Below are positions 61,582-64,000 of a stretch of 64,000 bases of DNA, in pieces. The position numbers were made by a program, and so were the translations under genes. This DNA is from Cellulomonas humilata (GTDB taxonomy: Bacteria > Actinomycetota > Actinomycetes > Actinomycetales > Cellulomonadaceae): assembly GCF_030814415.1 (NCBI RefSeq), contig NZ_JAUSVB010000001.1, positions 620,001-684,000 on the forward strand. The letters are read 5' to 3'. Numbering within the stretch: the stretch's first letter is position 1; the number at the start of each line of letters is the position of its first letter. The notes below the pieces were generated by a model. It saw only the letters and a list, made by a program, of their open reading frames with translations, had not been told where the DNA came from and ran no database searches.

Positions 61582-63003
61582 GTGACCTCGACCTCCTCGA
61601 AGCGGCCCGACCGCAGCGCCCGCCCGGCCTTCCGCTGCACCGAGTGCGGGTGGACCGCCGGCAAGTGGGTCGGCCGCTGCGGCGAGTGCCAGCAGTGGGG
61701 GTCGGTCGTCGAGGACACCGGCCCCGGCGGCGGCGCACCCCGCACGGTCGCCACCTCCCCGACGCGCTCGCCGGCCCGGCCGATCGACCAGATCGACATC
61801 GAGACCGCCCGGGCCAGGCCCACCGGGGTCGACGAGCTGGACCGGGTGCTCGGCGGCGGCCTCGTCCCCGGCGCGGTGGTGCTGCTGGCCGGCGAGCCGG
61901 GGGTCGGCAAGTCGACGCTGCTGCTCGACGTCGCGGCGCGGGCCGCCCGGACCGGCCGCAAGGTCCTCTACGTCACGGGCGAGGAGTCCGCCGCGCAGGT
62001 GCGCCTGCGGGCCGGCCGGATCCACGCGCTCGACCCGCAGCTGCTGCTCACCGCGGAGACCGACCTGGGCACCGTCCTGGGGCACATCGAGCACGTCGAC
62101 CCGGACCTGCTGGTGCTCGACTCCATCCAGACCATCGCGTCTGCGCAGGTCGAGGGGACGGCCGGTGGCGTGTCCCAGGTGCGGGAGGTGGCAAGCGCGG
62201 TGATCCAGGCGGCCAAGTCCCGGGACCTGCCGGTCGTGCTCATCGGGCACGTCACCAAGGACGGGTCGGTCGCGGGTCCTCGCACGCTCGAGCACCTGGT
62301 GGACGTCGTCTGCCAGTTCGAGGGCGAGCGGCACTCGCGCCTGCGCATGCTGCGGGCCACCAAGAACCGCTACGGCCCCACCGACGAGGTCGGCTGCTTC
62401 GACCTGTCGGAGACCGGGATCGTCGGGCTGGCCGACCCCAGCGGGCTGTTCATCTCCCAGGCGCTGCACGCCGTCCCCGGCACGTGCCTGACCGTGACGC
62501 TGGAGGGTCGTCGACCGCTCGTGGTCGAGGTCCAGTCCCTCGTCGCGCCCAGCGCGGTGCCCAACCCGCGCCGGACCACGAGCGGCGTGGACAGCAGCCG
62601 GCTGGCCATGGTGCTCGCCGTGCTCCAGCGCCGGCTCGGCGCGCGGCTGGCCGACCAGGACGTCTATGTGTCGACCATCGGCGGCGCCCGCGTGATGGAG
62701 CCGGGCGCGGACCTGGCGCTCGCGCTGGCCGCCGTGAGCTCGCGCGAGAACGTGCCGCTGCCGCGCGGGCTGGTCGCCATCGGCGAGGTCGGGCTCGCCG
62801 GGGAGATCCGGACGGTGTCCGGCGTCGGTCGCCGGCTGGCGGAGGCGGCGCGGCTCGGGTTCACGCGCGCGATCGTGCCCGCGGGGGCGCTGGACGGTGC
62901 GACGCCGCCCGCCGGGCTGACCGTCCTGACGGCGGCGGACCTCGGCGAGGCCGTGACCGCGGCCGGGCTGGTGCCGGACCTGGCGTCGGCTGCGCGGGGC
63001 TGA
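61582..63003 (+). CDS. radA: DNA repair protein RadA
   Basis: A 473-residue RadA/Sms. Zinc finger with C19, C22, C33 and C36 (CTECGWTAGKWVGRCGEC), RecA-like ATPase with Walker A GEPGVGKSTLL, the RadA motif KNRYGPTDEVG, and C-terminal Lon-like domain (VSTIGGARVMEPGADLALAL). It helps branch migration in recombination. GTG at 61582 is preceded seven bases earlier by TAGCGT (61569-61574), fitting a leaderless start. Divergent from the TetR-ABC operon. Confidence 0.96.
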   Translation: MTSTSSKRPDRSARPAFRCTECGWTAGKWVGRCGECQQWGSVVEDTGPGGGAPRTVATSPTRSPARPIDQIDIETARARPTGVDELDRVLGGGLVPGAVVLLAGEPGVGKSTLLLDVAARAARTGRKVLYVTGEESAAQVRLRAGRIHALDPQLLLTAETDLGTVLGHIEHVDPDLLVLDSIQTIASAQVEGTAGGVSQVREVASAVIQAAKSRDLPVVLIGHVTKDGSVAGPRTLEHLVDVVCQFEGERHSRLRMLRATKNRYGPTDEVGCFDLSETGIVGLADPSGLFISQALHAVPGTCLTVTLEGRRPLVVEVQSLVAPSAVPNPRRTTSGVDSSRLAMVLAVLQRRLGARLADQDVYVSTIGGARVMEPGADLALALAAVSSRENVPLPRGLVAIGEVGLAGEIRTVSGVGRRLAEAARLGFTRAIVPAGALDGATPPAGLTVLTAADLGEAVTAAGLVPDLASAARG

Positions 63004-63023
63004 GAGGCCGCCGCCGATGCGCG

Positions 63024-63040
63024 GGCCGGTCACCCCGGCC
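63024..63040. terminator. Weak terminator-like hairpin after radA
   Basis: GGCCGG (63024-63029) pairs with CCGGCC (63035-63040) around TCACC, 21 bases beyond the radA stop. Six base pairs without a T-run; may end radA transcription. Confidence 0.3.
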
Positions 63041-63105
63041 ACTCCCGTTCCGGACCTCGCATCGCCGCGCACATCGCCCGAGCGCCAACGTCTTTCCTTG
63101 ACCTC

Positions 63106-63146
63106 TTGACCGGTACAGAAACCTGGGCTACTTTAGCGGTACAGAA
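63106..63146 (+). promoter_or_regulatory. Sigma-70-like promoter bracketed by direct repeats
   Basis: TTGACC (63106-63111), a 17-base spacer and TACTTT (63129-63134) form a well-spaced promoter for the small gene at 63172. CGGTACAGAA occurs at 63111-63120, within the spacer, and exactly again at 63137-63146, around the expected start site: a 26-bp repeat spacing. A repressor bound to both copies would block polymerase. Confidence 0.6.
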
Positions 63147-63171
63147 GAACCGAGCCGACAGGAGAACCCTG

Positions 63172-63402
63172 ATGTCGATGGACACCCCGCAGTTCGGCCT
63201 TCTCTTCGGAGTGAAGGTCGCGCAGCACGAGACCGAGAGCGCACGACCCTGGGCACCGGAGGTGCCCGAACCGGCACCGCGGCAGCGCACGCGCCGCACG
63301 CACGCACCCCGGGCACGGCGCACCCTCGCCGGGGCGTTGCACCACCTCGCCGACGCCGTCGCCCCGGCAGGCACCTGCGAGGTCGGTCACCCGGCGCGAT
63401 GA
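63172..63402 (+). CDS. Small hypothetical protein
   Basis: A 76-residue protein: an N-terminal segment SMDTPQFGLLFGVKVAQHET, then Arg/Ala/Pro-rich sequence (RQRTRRTHAPRARRTLAGAL) and HHLADAVAPAGTCEVG at the end. It is preceded by GGAGA six bases before the ATG and by a clear promoter, so it is probably expressed. I recognise no family. It lies 74 bases upstream of the LacI regulator gene, on the same strand. Confidence 0.5.
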   Translation: MSMDTPQFGLLFGVKVAQHETESARPWAPEVPEPAPRQRTRRTHAPRARRTLAGALHHLADAVAPAGTCEVGHPAR

Positions 63403-63440
63403 CGACGTTCGCCACTCCGGGACCGGCCCCGGCGACCTAC

Positions 63441-63465
63441 CCTGTCCCGCATGGAGCGGAACAGG
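63441..63465. promoter_or_regulatory. Inverted repeat at the start of LacI-family transcript
   Basis: CCTGTCCCGC (63441-63450) and GCGGAACAGG (63456-63465) form 10-bp arms with one mismatch around ATGGA. It overlaps the presumed -10 (TACCCT, 63438-63443) of the LacI gene, so could be its own operator. Confidence 0.45.
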
Positions 63466-63476
63466 GTGGTGTCGTC

Positions 63477-64000
63477 GTGTCGCGGGTGACGCTGCAGACG
63501 ATCGCCGACCGCGTCGGCGTCAGCCGGATGACCGTGTCCAACGCGTTCTCCCGGCCCGACCAGCTCTCGGCGGAGATGCGCCGGACGATCCTGGCGGCCG
63601 CGGCGGACCTCGGGTACGTCGGTCCTGACCCGTCGGCCCGGGCGCTGGCCCGCGGGACGACGGGGGCCGTCGGGGTGCTGCTCACCGAGTCGGTCGGCAC
63701 GGCGTTCCTCGACCCGATGGCGGCCGCGTTCTTCGGTGCGGTCGCGGAGGAGCTGGCCCCCACCGGGATGGCTGTCGTGCTCCTGCCGTCGATCGGGTCC
63801 GAGGGCATGATCCCCGCCCGGGACATCCCGATGGACGGCGCCCTGGTCTACGGCTGCGCGGGCGACTACCCCGCGGTCGACTGGCTGGTGAAGCGCAGGC
63901 TCCCGCTGGTGTTCATCGACGGCGATCCGGTCGACGGCGCGTCCAGCGTGCTCCTCGACGAACGCCAGGGCTCGCGGCTGGGCGCCCAGCACCTCCTGGA
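63477..64000 (+). CDS. LacI family transcriptional regulator (cut by window end)
   Basis: The first about 175 residues of a LacI regulator; the frame is open at base 64000. HTH: VTLQTIADRVGVSRMTVSNA, FSRPDQLSAEMRRTILAAAA and the hinge helix ARALARGTT are intact, followed by the periplasmic-binding-protein-like fold (VGVLLTESVGTAFLDPMAAA, PMDGALVYGC). Repressor of a sugar-related regulon by family. GTG at 63477; other starts nearby are out of frame. Ligand unknown. Confidence 0.85.
   Translation, partial: MSRVTLQTIADRVGVSRMTVSNAFSRPDQLSAEMRRTILAAAADLGYVGPDPSARALARGTTGAVGVLLTESVGTAFLDPMAAAFFGAVAEELAPTGMAVVLLPSIGSEGMIPARDIPMDGALVYGCAGDYPAVDWLVKRRLPLVFIDGDPVDGASSVLLDERQGSRLGAQHLL

Overview
This 64 kb window is chromosomal DNA of very high GC content with almost exclusively G/C third codon positions, many GTG starts, ATGA/GTGA gene overlaps and several apparently leaderless genes. 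Gene content (ECF sigma factors with membrane partners, RsbW-like and LAL/LuxR regulators, LigD-type polymerase, GH3 beta-glucosidase with a dedicated importer, topA/tmk/holB and radA neighbourhoods) points to a Gram-positive actinobacterium. A cellulolytic Micrococcales such as Cellulomonas or a relative is my inference, not a demonstrated identity. I see no prophage, insertion sequence, CRISPR array, rRNA or plasmid backbone; one tRNA (Thr, CGT) is present.

Layout. 1-7 kb: partial DoxX-like gene behind a palindromic operator, 5'-3' exonuclease, ECF sigma factor with a membrane partner, MinD-like ATPase, RsbW-like kinase, VOC protein. 7-12.6 kb: a small ORF overlapping a 970-residue LuxR-type ATPase regulator, LigD-type polymerase, DHA2 drug exporter. 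12.6-21.7 kb: M15 peptidase, DUF3806, DUF5701 and DUF1905 proteins, SigE-family sigma factor plus partner, lipoprotein, LiaF-like protein, RDD protein, RtcB. 21.8-26 kb: an 1145-residue carbohydrate-enzyme-like protein with a near-perfect CebR/CelR-type operator in its promoter. 26-32.5 kb: membrane proteins, PadR pair, WYL regulator divergent from an epoxide-hydrolase-like enzyme with a perfect palindrome between them, SecD-like lipoprotein, tRNA-Thr, DUF4126. 32.5-41.4 kb: secreted peptidase, holB, tmk, Gfo/Idh oxidoreductase, hemerythrin, topA, PAP2 phosphatase. 41.4-43.7 kb: STAS protein, thioredoxin-reductase-like flavoprotein, XRE-cupin regulator.

43.8-53.2 kb is the clearest functional unit: a TetR regulator diverges from GH3 beta-glucosidase, an Opp-family solute-binding protein, two ATPases and two permeases. 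I read it as uptake and intracellular hydrolysis of a beta-gluco-oligosaccharide. A strong hairpin after the binding-protein gene probably sets a binding-protein excess, two TetR-type palindromes control the divergent promoters, and a tandem duplication between the last permease and last ATPase has created a 24-codon mini-ORF overlapping both neighbours.

53.2-64 kb: OmpR-type two-component system followed by tandem hairpins, VOC and DUF1761 proteins, AraC regulator, anchored secreted protein, TetR-ABC exporter operon, radA, a small protein behind a promoter bracketed by direct repeats, and the start of a LacI regulator that runs off the window.

No large unknown defence or biosynthetic system is evident. 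The most interesting material is regulatory architecture (several palindromic operators matched to adjacent regulators), the large GH94-like protein, and the duplication in the Opp operon. All functional calls are from reading the sequence; no database search was run.
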